Positions 1-7,071 of a stretch of DNA of 7,458 nucleotides are shown here, one piece after another. Source of the stretch: an uncultured Sulfurimonas sp. (lineage in GTDB: Bacteria > Campylobacterota > Campylobacteria > Campylobacterales > Sulfurimonadaceae); assembly GCA_937914675.1 (NCBI GenBank), contig CALDOC010000238.1:1-7458 (forward strand), written 5' to 3'. How positions within the stretch are numbered: the first letter of the stretch is position 1; each line of letters opens with the position of its first letter. Made by a program: the position numbers and the translations under genes. A model generated the notes under the pieces. That model was not told the DNA's origin. It was given only the letters and a program-made list of their open reading frames with translations, and ran no database searches.

Positions 1-1718
1 TAAATCCTTCTCAAGAGGTCGCTTAGAGGGGATTTTTGGCTAAGGTATTGAAACTCATCTTTTTTTATGGAGATTTCCAACTCGTTTTGGATTATTAATT
101 TATGGGAAACTTTGTCCGTCATTATTTGATCGTAGATTCTAAATCCGTTTCTGCCATTTTCTTTTACTTCATACATGGCGGCGTCGGCGTGTTTTATAAG
201 ATCCTCCGCGTCTAAGCCATGTTCTGGATATATTGCTATGCCAACGGAGAGGGACATAAAAAAGACTTTATCTTCTATGGCGATAGGCTCTTTAATGTTT
301 TCAAGAATTTTATTTGCGAGATGAAGCATATCGTTATTCTCTTTTACGTCTTTGATAACGAGGACAAACTCGTCTCCTCCCAATCTTGCGATAAAATCCT
401 CTTGCCGAATGCTTTGTTCGATTCTTTTTGCGACCGTTTTAAGCATTTCGTCGCCAACGGAATGTCCATAAGTGTCATTTACGTCTTTAAACTTATCAAG
501 GTCTATAAAAAATAACGCGAGTCGCGTCTCATGTCTTTTACATGACTGAATGCTATTTTTTAGATGCGAGTCAAACTGAACGCGATTTGCGAGTCCCGTT
601 AAAACGTCGTGATTCGCGTAAAAATGCAGTTTTTTATCGGCTTCTTTAAGCGTTGTGATATCTGTAAATATTGCAATAAAAAACTCTTCTTTGTATTTTG
701 GATTGACGGCTTTTGCTATACTGAGCCATTCGGGATAAATTTCTCCATTTTTTCTCTTATTCCAAATTTCACCCTGCCAAGAAGAGTTCACTTTAAGACT
801 GTCCCAAAGATTTTCATAGAAATTCTTATCATGGATTCCAGAGTTCAATATTTTAGGAGTTTGACCCATAACTTCGTCTTTTAAAAAACCCGTAATTTTG
901 CAAAAGGCTTTATTTACGGAGATTATTTTGCCTTTGTTGTCTGTGATGATGATTCCCTCATTGGAATTTTCATAAAACACGGATGATTGTTCTAGCTGAA
1001 TCTCTTTTTGTTTTTTTACCGTAATGTCTGTGCAGATATGAATGATAAATTCATGCCCTATAACGTAAAAAACAGATTCGTACCAATGATCGTTTTCTTC
1101 TCTTTGCTGGGTAAAAGATTTAGTAATCTCAAGCGTCTTCTTAACGTTCTCAAAACCAATGTTGCATTTGCTCATTTTGTCAAAATTAAGCTTGTCTATA
1201 TGTTCAAACGTTAAATTATTCGCTCTCAAATAGTTTTCGTTGGCGTAAAAAAGAATGCCATCGAGATCAAAAACTCCTATTCTCGATGGGTGTAAATCCA
1301 CAACTTTTGATAAAACGTGATTTTTTCTTTCAAGTATGTTGTTCTTTTCTATTTTATAGACTTCTTTTTGAATAAAATTTTTCAATTTTTCAATCTGTAT
1401 CGGTTTTGTCAAAATTAAATGAATAAATTGTAAATTGTTGATGGATTTAGGTGTGTGAGCGAGATTAAACGGAGAGATAAGCACGATTTTTATATCTTGA
1501 GCGTCACTATTTGGAATGCTTTTAATGAAATCAAGGTAAGTTTTACTATACAAATCTATTAGTAAAATATCGTATTCACTCACTTTTATTTTTTGAAACG
1601 ATTCATAATCAGCTACGAGCAAAGTATCGACGGAAGCAAAAAAACCGCTTAGAATAAGCTCGTAAGGTTTAAAAACAACGCTTTGTTCGGCGACTATGAG
1701 CAGTTTTGATTTAAACAT
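1..1718 (-). CDS. Receiver-like/PAS/PAS/GGDEF diguanylate cyclase, 3' end outside window
   Basis: This gene starts at 1718 and is open for 572 codons to the window edge, where the next codon begins TA. Predicted role: cytoplasmic synthesis of cyclic di-GMP from two GTP. Residues 1-115 look like a response-regulator receiver, with candidate phospho-acceptor Asp55 (LLIDL), Ser82 and Lys105 (LTKP); the usual acidic pair is only Ala10-Glu11. Two PAS domains follow at about 136-235 and 245-355, each ending in a TDIT motif. The GGDEF domain begins at about 364 (HDVLTGLANR, 370-379), with metal-binding Asp406 in FFIDLDKFKD, an inhibitory RxxD site RQED (438-441) and the active-site loop GGDEF (447-451). 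Residues 540-557 resemble the linker before an EAL phosphodiesterase domain, but the expected YYQP does not follow. The gene overlaps the CheB/CheR stop codon by one base, so translation is probably coupled. Domain calls are secure; activity of the receiver is inferred. Confidence 0.93.
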   Translation of the reverse strand, partial: MFKSKLLIVAEQSVVFKPYELILSGFFASVDTLLVADYESFQKIKVSEYDILLIDLYSKTYLDFIKSIPNSDAQDIKIVLISPFNLAHTPKSINNLQFIHLILTKPIQIEKLKNFIQKEVYKIEKNNILERKNHVLSKVVDLHPSRIGVFDLDGILFYANENYLRANNLTFEHIDKLNFDKMSKCNIGFENVKKTLEITKSFTQQREENDHWYESVFYVIGHEFIIHICTDITVKKQKEIQLEQSSVFYENSNEGIIITDNKGKIISVNKAFCKITGFLKDEVMGQTPKILNSGIHDKNFYENLWDSLKVNSSWQGEIWNKRKNGEIYPEWLSIAKAVNPKYKEEFFIAIFTDITTLKEADKKLHFYANHDVLTGLANRVQFDSHLKNSIQSCKRHETRLALFFIDLDKFKDVNDTYGHSVGDEMLKTVAKRIEQSIRQEDFIARLGGDEFVLVIKDVKENNDMLHLANKILENIKEPIAIEDKVFFMSLSVGIAIYPEHGLDAEDLIKHADAAMYEVKENGRNGFRIYDQIMTDKVSHKLIIQNELEISIKKDEFQYLSQKSPLSDLLRRI

Positions 1719-1729
1719 TAAATGCTCTT
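1716..1729 (-). promoter_or_regulatory. TAATG stop-start overlap with internal ribosome-binding site
   Basis: On the minus strand the TAA of the CheB/CheR fusion and the ATG of the diguanylate cyclase share one A. A modest AAGAG lies about five bases before the ATG, inside the last codons of the upstream gene. This arrangement is typical of translational coupling by re-initiating ribosomes and implies matched production of the two proteins. It also fixes the cyclase start. Confidence 0.8.
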
Positions 1730-4700
1730 AATTTCAAGTTTTTCAATCTTTGCGTTAAAAAGCTTACTGACGTACTTTGGTTCGTACTCTTTTCGAAACT
1801 CTCGCAAAAGTTCTTCGTCGCGTTGGTTTGCGTCGATTTCTAAAATTAGAGTGGCGTTTTCCAAAGTGATTCTACACTTATTCGCTTCAAACGATAAAAT
1901 CGACTCTATGAGACGCAACGTAAAAGACGTTAGCTCTTTTGAGTTTGCCATGATGACGATATGGCTATCTATGTCGTTTGTTATAGAAATGGCGTTTTGT
2001 TCAAAAGAGTGGCTAAACAATTGTACGCTTTTTTTGAGTAGTTTTACAAAATCAAGTTCCTTGGAAAGATATATATCGTTGTAGTAGCTAATATTTCCGT
2101 TGATAAGAGTGTTCATATTGAATAGCAATTGATTGAGATGCGTAGTAAATTCTTTGTTAAGCGTTGCGTCTTCGCTGTGCTCAAGAGCGTTTGTGAGAAG
2201 CGTCGCTTCCGCTAAAGTATTTTTAAGTCCGACGGACATGTCTAGCATTGCCATTTGATAAAAATTAAAACGCGTGGACGATTGTAGTTTCGTAAAAGCT
2301 CGTTCTATCTTCTGCTCTATTACTAAATGAGTTTCTTCTTCGTATTTTACGACTTGATCTTGAAGCATTTGCCTTTGGGTCATGTCTTGCACGCTAAAAA
2401 CCATTCCTATGAAATCGCCTTTTACGTCAAAAAGAGGTGCTCCGTTAAAAGAAACGAGAATTCTATATTTTTCTCCCGTTTCAAGAGAAAAATTTACGTT
2501 GTTAATTGATTCGAAAGATTTTTTTATGACATGCAGAGGCATCTCGTTTTTTGAAACCTCGTTTCCATGGATATCGCGAATGTTCCAAACTTCGTCATCA
2601 ATCATCCGCTCTAAAAATTCTTTTTTACTTATTTTGAATAGGTTTTGCGCATCCGAGTTCGCGTAATTTATTTGTCCCGTAGTATCCGTCATGACGATAG
2701 CCACTGGCGTCGCGTTGATTATGGCTTCTGTGATGTCTTTTTGTCTTCTAAGATCATCCGCTTGAAATCGAAGTTTTTTTGTCAAATTTTCCAGCTGTTT
2801 CGCTCGAACATCTTTGTCGTCATATACGACTTTAAGTTCGCTATAAGCTGTCTGAAGCTCTTCATTCGTACTTTGAAGCTCTTCATTTGTAGTTTCCAGT
2901 TCTTCGTTTGAGCTTTGAAGCTCCTCGTTTGAAGAACTTAACTCTTCGTTTAAACTTTGCATCTCTTCATAAGAAGTTTCAAGTTCTTCTATAACATTTT
3001 GAAGGTGGGATTTTGTTTTTTCAAGTTCTGACGTAAGATGCGAAATGGTTTCGTTTTCGCTTTCTGAAATATAGCCTTTAAGATTTTGAATGTCTTCGCT
3101 TTGAAAAAACAGAGCGTAAAACCAGTCGTCGTTCTTATCGTTTTTTACGGGAATAACGATAACTCTGACATATTTTAAAATCTCTCCATAAAGCGTAACG
3201 GCTCTATATTGAGTCGCCTTGAACGCTTTGTTTTTGCTTACCTCGTTTACGACGCTTCGCACTTCGAGAGTCAACTCCTCTTTTAGCGACTTAAATATAT
3301 TTGTGGTCGCTCTTCCCGCAGAGTGGGTTAAAAAAGGAATGTCCCCTCTAATGTAGACGATATCGTTTGAACTGTTGATTAAAACGCACTGATTGAGAAA
3401 AAATTCCGACGCGGCTTGAGTTATTTTTTCTTCAAGCACCTCTTCGTCGTTTTTAGAAGAGTGTGGCTTTGGCTCTTGATAATTTCTGCTTGATCCTCCA
3501 TAGTTGTAAAGCCTAGGAAGCTCTTTAATCCCAGTAAATTGGGACTTGTAAATTTTAAGCGTTTTGCTTGTCGTAAGAAACAAATCATAATGTTCTCCGA
3601 TTGTTTCGGACTTTCCAAGGGTTAAAACCCCGCCGTCTTTTAGAGAGTAATGAACGATTGGAAAAAATCTTTTTTGCAGAGTGCTATTAAAATAGATAAG
3701 CATGTTTCGACAGCTCACAAAGTCCGTTCTTAAAAATGGCGAATCGCTAATAATGTTGTGTTTGGAAAATACGACAAGTTCTCGTATGCTTTTTTTTATC
3801 TCAAAATGATTTTTTTGGACGCTAAAATACTTTGCTATCAAACTTTTGTCTATGTTTAAAAGGCTTGTTTCCGCGTAAAGGCCATTTCTTGCGATTTTAA
3901 GAGACTCGTCGTCTATGTCGGTAGCGAATATTTTTATTTTGTATTTTGTGATTTTTTCTTTGAGAATCTCGCTTAAAAGTATCGCCAACGTATACGGTTC
4001 TTCGCCAGTGGAACATCCAATGCTCCAAAAACGAATCTCTTCTCCTTGTTCTTTTTTTTCCACAATCCCTCGAATCTGCTCTTTAACCTCTTCAAAAACG
4101 TCCGTGTCGCGAAAAAATTCCGTAACGCCGATGAGCATGTCGTAGTAGAGATTTGTAACTTCTTCGATATTCATTTTTAAATAGTCCACGTAATCATTGA
4201 GAGTTTCAACGCGCACGGCTGAAAGTCTTCTTTCGATTCTTCGGATTATCGTGCTTCTTTTGTATTGAGAAAAATCAACGCCTTTTTCTTCAAAAATAAT
4301 TCTATAAATCTGTTGAATGATGGTTTCGTTGATGCTTTCGCCGATATTTTTTCCAAGGTTGTCGATAATTCTCGCTATCTCGATAGACATGCCATCGATG
4401 GAGGCGACGATATCGACTTTTCCGGTGTTTATTGCCGAAATTGGCATTCCATCGTACTTTGCGGTTTGTGGAGATTGGGCGATGGTGATTCCGCCAGAAG
4501 CTTTAATGGCTCTTATGCCAAACGCTCCGTCGCTTCCGGTTCCCGAGAGTATTACTCCGATGCATTTTGAGCCGTACGCTTGCGCGAGAGAGTTGAAGAA
4601 ATAATTAACCGAAGGCTTCGGTCCAAAAGTGGAATCGACGTTTTTTAAATAAATTTTTCCATTGTTTACGTAAATGTCCGTATTTTCTGGAGTCATATAA

Positions 4701-4927
4701 ATGGTTTTCGCTTTAATAACGATGCCGTTTTGCACTTCGACGACGGGAATATTTGTAATGCGACTGAGCAATTCAACCATCATTGAACGATGAGTGGGGC
4801 TTAAATGCTGGGCTATGATATAGGAGCAATTTAAACTCTCGGAAACTTTCGCCAACATAACTTGTAGGGCTTCGAGTCCTCCAGCGCTAGAACCTATTCC
4901 AACGACCACCAATTCATTTATTGCCAT
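1718..4927 (-). CDS. CheB-CheR fusion with coiled coil, PAS and degenerate kinase-like tail
   Basis: This 1069-residue protein has no signal peptide or membrane segment and is predicted cytoplasmic. Residues 1-190 are a CheB methylesterase domain without its own receiver; the catalytic triad is visible as Ser14 (GSSAGG), His41 (AQHL) and Asp133 (SGTGSDGA). Residues 205-465 are a CheR methyltransferase: helical N-terminal part, TEFFRD (269-274), the S-adenosylmethionine loop GCSTGEEPYT (304-313) and SCRNMLIYF (405-413). These domains demethylate/deamidate and methylate glutamates of chemoreceptors in known systems. A divergent PAS-like segment (505-609) precedes a coiled coil (617-735) with five NEEL heptads, then a PAS domain (735-850). 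Residues 870-1035 follow the layout of a histidine kinase but lack an obvious phospho-acceptor His and glycine boxes. The start is chosen because the CheB fold begins at once; only a weak AAGG lies upstream. The stop overlaps the cyclase gene. No receptor, CheA or CheW lies in the window, so the substrate is unknown. Confidence 0.95.
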   Translation of the reverse strand: MAINELVVVGIGSSAGGLEALQVMLAKVSESLNCSYIIAQHLSPTHRSMMVELLSRITNIPVVEVQNGIVIKAKTIYMTPENTDIYVNNGKIYLKNVDSTFGPKPSVNYFFNSLAQAYGSKCIGVILSGTGSDGAFGIRAIKASGGITIAQSPQTAKYDGMPISAINTGKVDIVASIDGMSIEIARIIDNLGKNIGESINETIIQQIYRIIFEEKGVDFSQYKRSTIIRRIERRLSAVRVETLNDYVDYLKMNIEEVTNLYYDMLIGVTEFFRDTDVFEEVKEQIRGIVEKKEQGEEIRFWSIGCSTGEEPYTLAILLSEILKEKITKYKIKIFATDIDDESLKIARNGLYAETSLLNIDKSLIAKYFSVQKNHFEIKKSIRELVVFSKHNIISDSPFLRTDFVSCRNMLIYFNSTLQKRFFPIVHYSLKDGGVLTLGKSETIGEHYDLFLTTSKTLKIYKSQFTGIKELPRLYNYGGSSRNYQEPKPHSSKNDEEVLEEKITQAASEFFLNQCVLINSSNDIVYIRGDIPFLTHSAGRATTNIFKSLKEELTLEVRSVVNEVSKNKAFKATQYRAVTLYGEILKYVRVIVIPVKNDKNDDWFYALFFQSEDIQNLKGYISESENETISHLTSELEKTKSHLQNVIEELETSYEEMQSLNEELSSSNEELQSSNEELETTNEELQSTNEELQTAYSELKVVYDDKDVRAKQLENLTKKLRFQADDLRRQKDITEAIINATPVAIVMTDTTGQINYANSDAQNLFKISKKEFLERMIDDEVWNIRDIHGNEVSKNEMPLHVIKKSFESINNVNFSLETGEKYRILVSFNGAPLFDVKGDFIGMVFSVQDMTQRQMLQDQVVKYEEETHLVIEQKIERAFTKLQSSTRFNFYQMAMLDMSVGLKNTLAEATLLTNALEHSEDATLNKEFTTHLNQLLFNMNTLINGNISYYNDIYLSKELDFVKLLKKSVQLFSHSFEQNAISITNDIDSHIVIMANSKELTSFTLRLIESILSFEANKCRITLENATLILEIDANQRDEELLREFRKEYEPKYVSKLFNAKIEKLEIKSI
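2852..2956 (-). repeat. Five 21-bp coding repeats encoding NEEL heptads
   Basis: Residues 658-692 of the CheB-CheR fusion form five consecutive heptads with the core NEEL (variants SLNEELS, SSNEELQ, SSNEELE, TTNEELQ, STNEELQ). At DNA level they are imperfect 21-base tandem units rich in GAAGAGCTTC-like sequence. They form the centre of a predicted coiled coil between the CheR/PAS-like part and the second PAS domain. Such S/T-N-E-E-L-Q heptads are a known hallmark of CheB-CheR-PAS fusions. The in-frame unit length means copy-number changes would alter the stalk by two helical turns without a frameshift. Confidence 0.85.
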
Positions 4928-4988
4928 TTTTAGAGCCTTATTTTCTATTTTTAATGTGATTTTGATTTTTTATGACGAACATAATAAC

Positions 4989-5017
4989 ATAATAATAATA
5001 TAACAATTTCTAGACAA
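4989..5017 (-). promoter_or_regulatory. Candidate sigma70-type promoter for the CheB/CheR-cyclase operon
   Basis: Read on the minus strand, TTGTCT (5017-5012) and TATTAT (4994-4989) are separated by 17 bases, matching the consensus at 4/6 and 5/6 positions. Initiation near 4982 would give a leader of about 55 bases before the ATG at 4927. A second minus-strand option is a perfect TTGACA at 5109-5104 with a poorer TAGAAG 17 bases on. The region is so AT-rich that chance matches are expected. Confidence 0.4.
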
Positions 5018-5113
5018 AGTTTAACGTCACTCTGAGTCATGAACAAGCGTATACTTTGTTTAGTGATTTTATACAAAAAACTTCTACATTGGTAGTGGAA
5101 TAATGTCAACTCA

Positions 5114-5142
5114 TTGCTATGAACCAATAAAATTACTATACG
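5114..5142 (+). promoter_or_regulatory. Candidate promoter for the outer-membrane beta-barrel gene
   Basis: TTGCTA and TATACG are spaced by 17 bases and would start transcription near 5149, about 42 bases before the TTG start codon. Each box matches consensus at 4/6. The tandem ACTTAG hexamers lie immediately after it, where a repressor could act. A closer TAAAAT at 5162-5167 is an alternative -10 with no visible -35. Confidence 0.3.
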
Positions 5143-5177
5143 AATAAACTTAGACTTAGTGTAAAATACGTTTTAAA

Positions 5178-5184
5178 CAGGAGG
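5178..5184 (+). promoter_or_regulatory. Strong Shine-Dalgarno site selecting a TTG start
   Basis: CAGGAGG sits six bases upstream of a TTG codon at 5191. The codon is followed at once by Lys and a hydrophobic signal peptide, and no ATG is available nearby in frame. The strong site and signal peptide together make TTG the likely start. Confidence 0.8.
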
Positions 5185-5190
5185 GTTGTT

Positions 5191-6066
5191 TTGAAATTTT
5201 CACTTTTTTTAATTATGTTTTTTTTATATGTCTTGTCCGCTGGGGAACTTCTCAAAAAAGAGGGCTTGCAGAAGATGATACAACCAAAGGCGTCGCTTCA
5301 AACGGCGTATCTAAGCGACGCGACTCTTAGCGGTTACGAGGGCAGCGTTGAAGTGCTGAAAAATCGCCTTGCAATCAACAATAAAATTGCCGGATTTTCT
5401 TACACAAATTGGGCATTTCAATGGAACAAGCTAGCGGGTTTGCCCTTTGGCGATGGAGTCCATAGTCCACTCAAGCAGATGCATAGTTTTAAAGCCAACG
5501 CGAACATTCCTTACTTTATAAACGAAAAGTGGTTTTGGCTGAACTCCGTTTCAATAAAGTCGACTTTCGAAAAAGAGACGCAAAACTCTTATGGCGCGGG
5601 AGTGTTTAGTTTCGTTTCGTACAAAATCGACGATGAACACGCCATACAGTTTGGAGCCTTTGGAAACTATTATCCCATCTCAACGCTGGCGCTTCCCGTC
5701 ATCAGTTACAGCTATAGAGCCAGACAGAGCGACGGTTTTAAATTTATACTTGGTTTTCCTCGAACCTATGTCGGGTACCATGTAAACGAAGACGCTCTTG
5801 TTCGTTTTGGCGTTGTTTTTTCACAATCGGTAATCAGACTAAGCCAAACAAGCGGCATTGAAGAGTCCGGTTTTATTGAAGCCAAAGACTATATGAGCAA
5901 TCTTGGAATCTCCTATGAGTTCAATTCGAAATTCAACGTTGAATCGGATCTTCTCTACAGCGTAAAGCGAGATTTTAAACTCTACTCCAAAGATGGCGAT
6001 GAATTAAACTCCTACTCCATCAACCCGTCTTTAGGGGTAAATTTTAAAATTACTTATTTGTTTTAG
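5191..6066 (+). CDS. Predicted outer-membrane beta-barrel protein
   Basis: This 291-residue protein starts at TTG. Residues 1-17 are a Sec signal peptide (Lys2, then a Phe/Leu/Ile-rich core), with likely cleavage after Ala17 in LSA-GE. The mature part has no hydrophobic helix; instead it shows many short alternating stretches rich in Tyr, Phe, Ser and Gly, such as YAGVF-like and VISYSYR strands, with polar turns. It ends in FKITYLF, an aromatic C-terminal residue with alternating hydrophobics, the usual signal for outer-membrane insertion by the Bam complex. The layout resembles small uncharacterised barrel families such as DUF6268, but I cannot confirm membership. It stands alone, divergent from the signalling operon and 74 bases before the next ORF. 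No pore or substrate specificity can be read from the sequence, so function is unknown; localisation is the confident part. Confidence 0.82.
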   Translation: MKFSLFLIMFFLYVLSAGELLKKEGLQKMIQPKASLQTAYLSDATLSGYEGSVEVLKNRLAINNKIAGFSYTNWAFQWNKLAGLPFGDGVHSPLKQMHSFKANANIPYFINEKWFWLNSVSIKSTFEKETQNSYGAGVFSFVSYKIDDEHAIQFGAFGNYYPISTLALPVISYSYRARQSDGFKFILGFPRTYVGYHVNEDALVRFGVVFSQSVIRLSQTSGIEESGFIEAKDYMSNLGISYEFNSKFNVESDLLYSVKRDFKLYSKDGDELNSYSINPSLGVNFKITYLF

Positions 6067-6129
6067 AAAAACCAACCGTCAAATAAACGCTATGAACAAA
6101 TTCTTGCTTGCGTTATAGTTACGCCATTA

Positions 6130-6135
6130 AAGGAG
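6130..6135 (+). promoter_or_regulatory. Shine-Dalgarno site deciding the 6141 start
   Basis: AAGGAG lies five bases before the ATG at 6141. An in-frame ATG at 6108 would add eleven residues but has no comparable site, and its extension covers this ribosome-binding site, so 6141 is preferred. A TATAGT at 6114-6119 could be a -10 box for this gene, without a convincing -35. Confidence 0.8.
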
Positions 6136-6140
6136 AGATT

Positions 6141-7007
6141 ATGAATATATGGATTTACGCAAAAAGCTCACACCGCGACAACTTGGACAACGTAAGGCGT
6201 TCAAGCGCCATCGCAAACGCTTTAGAGGAATTTTCTCCCACTCTTTGCACTGGCGACTATAGAGCCGCGAGCATAGCGAGAACGACAATGGGAGTAAAAA
6301 ACACGATGGGCGTCGACGCGATGGGCAATCTGCCTCATACCATGGAACGCCTTGACATGCTTGTGTACGACAACGAAGACGTAACGCGAGAGATGCGCCA
6401 AGAGATGGAGGAGTTTTGTTCCAAACTTTACGCCGTCGGGGAAGATTTGCCTTTGGACATAGTGGACGCGTCGTATTTTAGCGAGAGTGAAAGTAAGCGA
6501 AAAAAAGCGATTTTCTTTAGCGATGAGGACTACGCAAAGTGGTTTTTAACTTTTTGCAAGGGCTCGAAAAAGTACGACGTTCCTCTTTTAAACGGCAATT
6601 ATTTCTTTTTAGACACTCAAAAAGAGTTTGAAAAATCTTTTAGCGAGGTAATTGACGAAGAGGAGTATGAAGACGTAGTCAAAAACAGCCAATACCTTCT
6701 CTGTGGCTCCGTGCATACGTGTCTTGAGAGCTTGGCAAGTGGAAACAAGCCCGTTATGTTTATGAGAAAAGATAAGTCGGTTTTAAACATGAAACTTATT
6801 TTGAAGTACAAGATTCCATTGGCGCATGGAGAAAATCTCGATGAGTTAATGCAAAGTTTTGAAAAAATTATCGCCAACTATCCGCAAACGCGAAAAATGG
6901 AGCCGTTCGATTTTTCTCCATTAAAAGAGGATATGGCCTCTCTTTTGAAACAATACGAGGGAATGGTTCCCGCGATGGACTATAGTCACCAGTACGCGGA
7001 GAAATGA
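6141..7007 (+). CDS. Conserved-looking protein of unknown function, glycosyltransferase-B-like
   Basis: I do not recognise this 288-residue soluble protein by name. Residues 1-48 begin with a beta strand (IWIYA) and a helix with charged and Arg/Ser residues (NVRRSSAIANALEE), then a second strand and TGDYRAASIAR, like the first Rossmann unit of GT-B glycosyltransferases. Residues 175-210 resemble their C-terminal nucleotide-sugar site: an acidic helix, LLCGSVHTCLESLASG and a strand after Lys-Pro (KPVMFM), compared with the family pattern of glycine, Thr, Glu-Ala-x-x-x-Gly-x-Pro. It has Cys at 36, 93, 139, 188 and 194 and no signal peptide or membrane segment. At 288 residues it is short for a full GT-B enzyme, and the resemblance is weak; a non-catalytic or unrelated Rossmann protein is possible. 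It likely starts an operon with the acidic small protein and the substrate-binding protein downstream. Confidence 0.88.
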   Translation: MNIWIYAKSSHRDNLDNVRRSSAIANALEEFSPTLCTGDYRAASIARTTMGVKNTMGVDAMGNLPHTMERLDMLVYDNEDVTREMRQEMEEFCSKLYAVGEDLPLDIVDASYFSESESKRKKAIFFSDEDYAKWFLTFCKGSKKYDVPLLNGNYFFLDTQKEFEKSFSEVIDEEEYEDVVKNSQYLLCGSVHTCLESLASGNKPVMFMRKDKSVLNMKLILKYKIPLAHGENLDELMQSFEKIIANYPQTRKMEPFDFSPLKEDMASLLKQYEGMVPAMDYSHQYAEK

Positions 7008-7059
7008 ACAAACAAAATAGCTCTACGAAACGATTTCACAATCAGCTAAAATTTTGCAT

Positions 7060-7065
7060 AAGGAG
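7060..7065 (+). promoter_or_regulatory. Shine-Dalgarno site deciding the 7072 start
   Basis: AAGGAG lies six bases before the ATG at 7072. An in-frame ATG at 7054 would add six residues that overlap this site and has no site of its own, so the shorter protein is preferred. Confidence 0.8.
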
Positions 7066-7071
7066 TTAGAG

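Larger units (their letters stand above)
4928..5190. other. Divergent AT-rich intergenic region
   Basis: This 263-base gap separates the leftward signalling operon from the rightward outer-membrane gene and must hold both promoters. It has an ATA/TAA-rich stretch (about 4981-5003), a small interrupted palindrome ACTC-T-GAGT (5029-5037) and a tandem hexamer ACTTAG twice (5148-5159) just before the downstream gene. No convincing small ORF or RNA structure was seen. The palindrome and hexamer pair could be operator sites, but both are short enough to occur by chance. Confidence 0.6.

Noticed and set aside
219..1214. Three plus-strand ORFs of 68-98 codons opposite the diguanylate cyclase
   Set aside because: They lie antisense to a frame with clear PAS and GGDEF motifs, lack ribosome-binding sites and have low-complexity Phe/Lys/Val composition.
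1722..4604. Several ORFs opposite or overlapping the CheB-CheR fusion
   Set aside because: All are shadows of the 1069-residue frame, with no start signals or recognisable domains.
4981..5003. ATA/TAA-rich microsatellite-like stretch
   Set aside because: Short and imperfect; better explained as promoter-associated AT richness than as a functional repeat.
5591..5785. 64-codon ORF inside the beta-barrel gene
   Set aside because: Out of frame with a gene that has a signal peptide and barrel C-terminus; no independent support.
6083..6117. Imperfect inverted repeat (ATAAACGC with GCGTTAT) after the barrel gene, considered as a terminator
   Set aside because: Bulged short stem with a loop of about 20 bases and no T-run after it; no support for an intrinsic terminator.
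6617..6877. Minus-strand 86-codon ORF inside the GT-B-like gene
   Set aside because: Antisense shadow; no ribosome-binding site and Ser/Leu/Phe-rich composition expected from the complementary strand.
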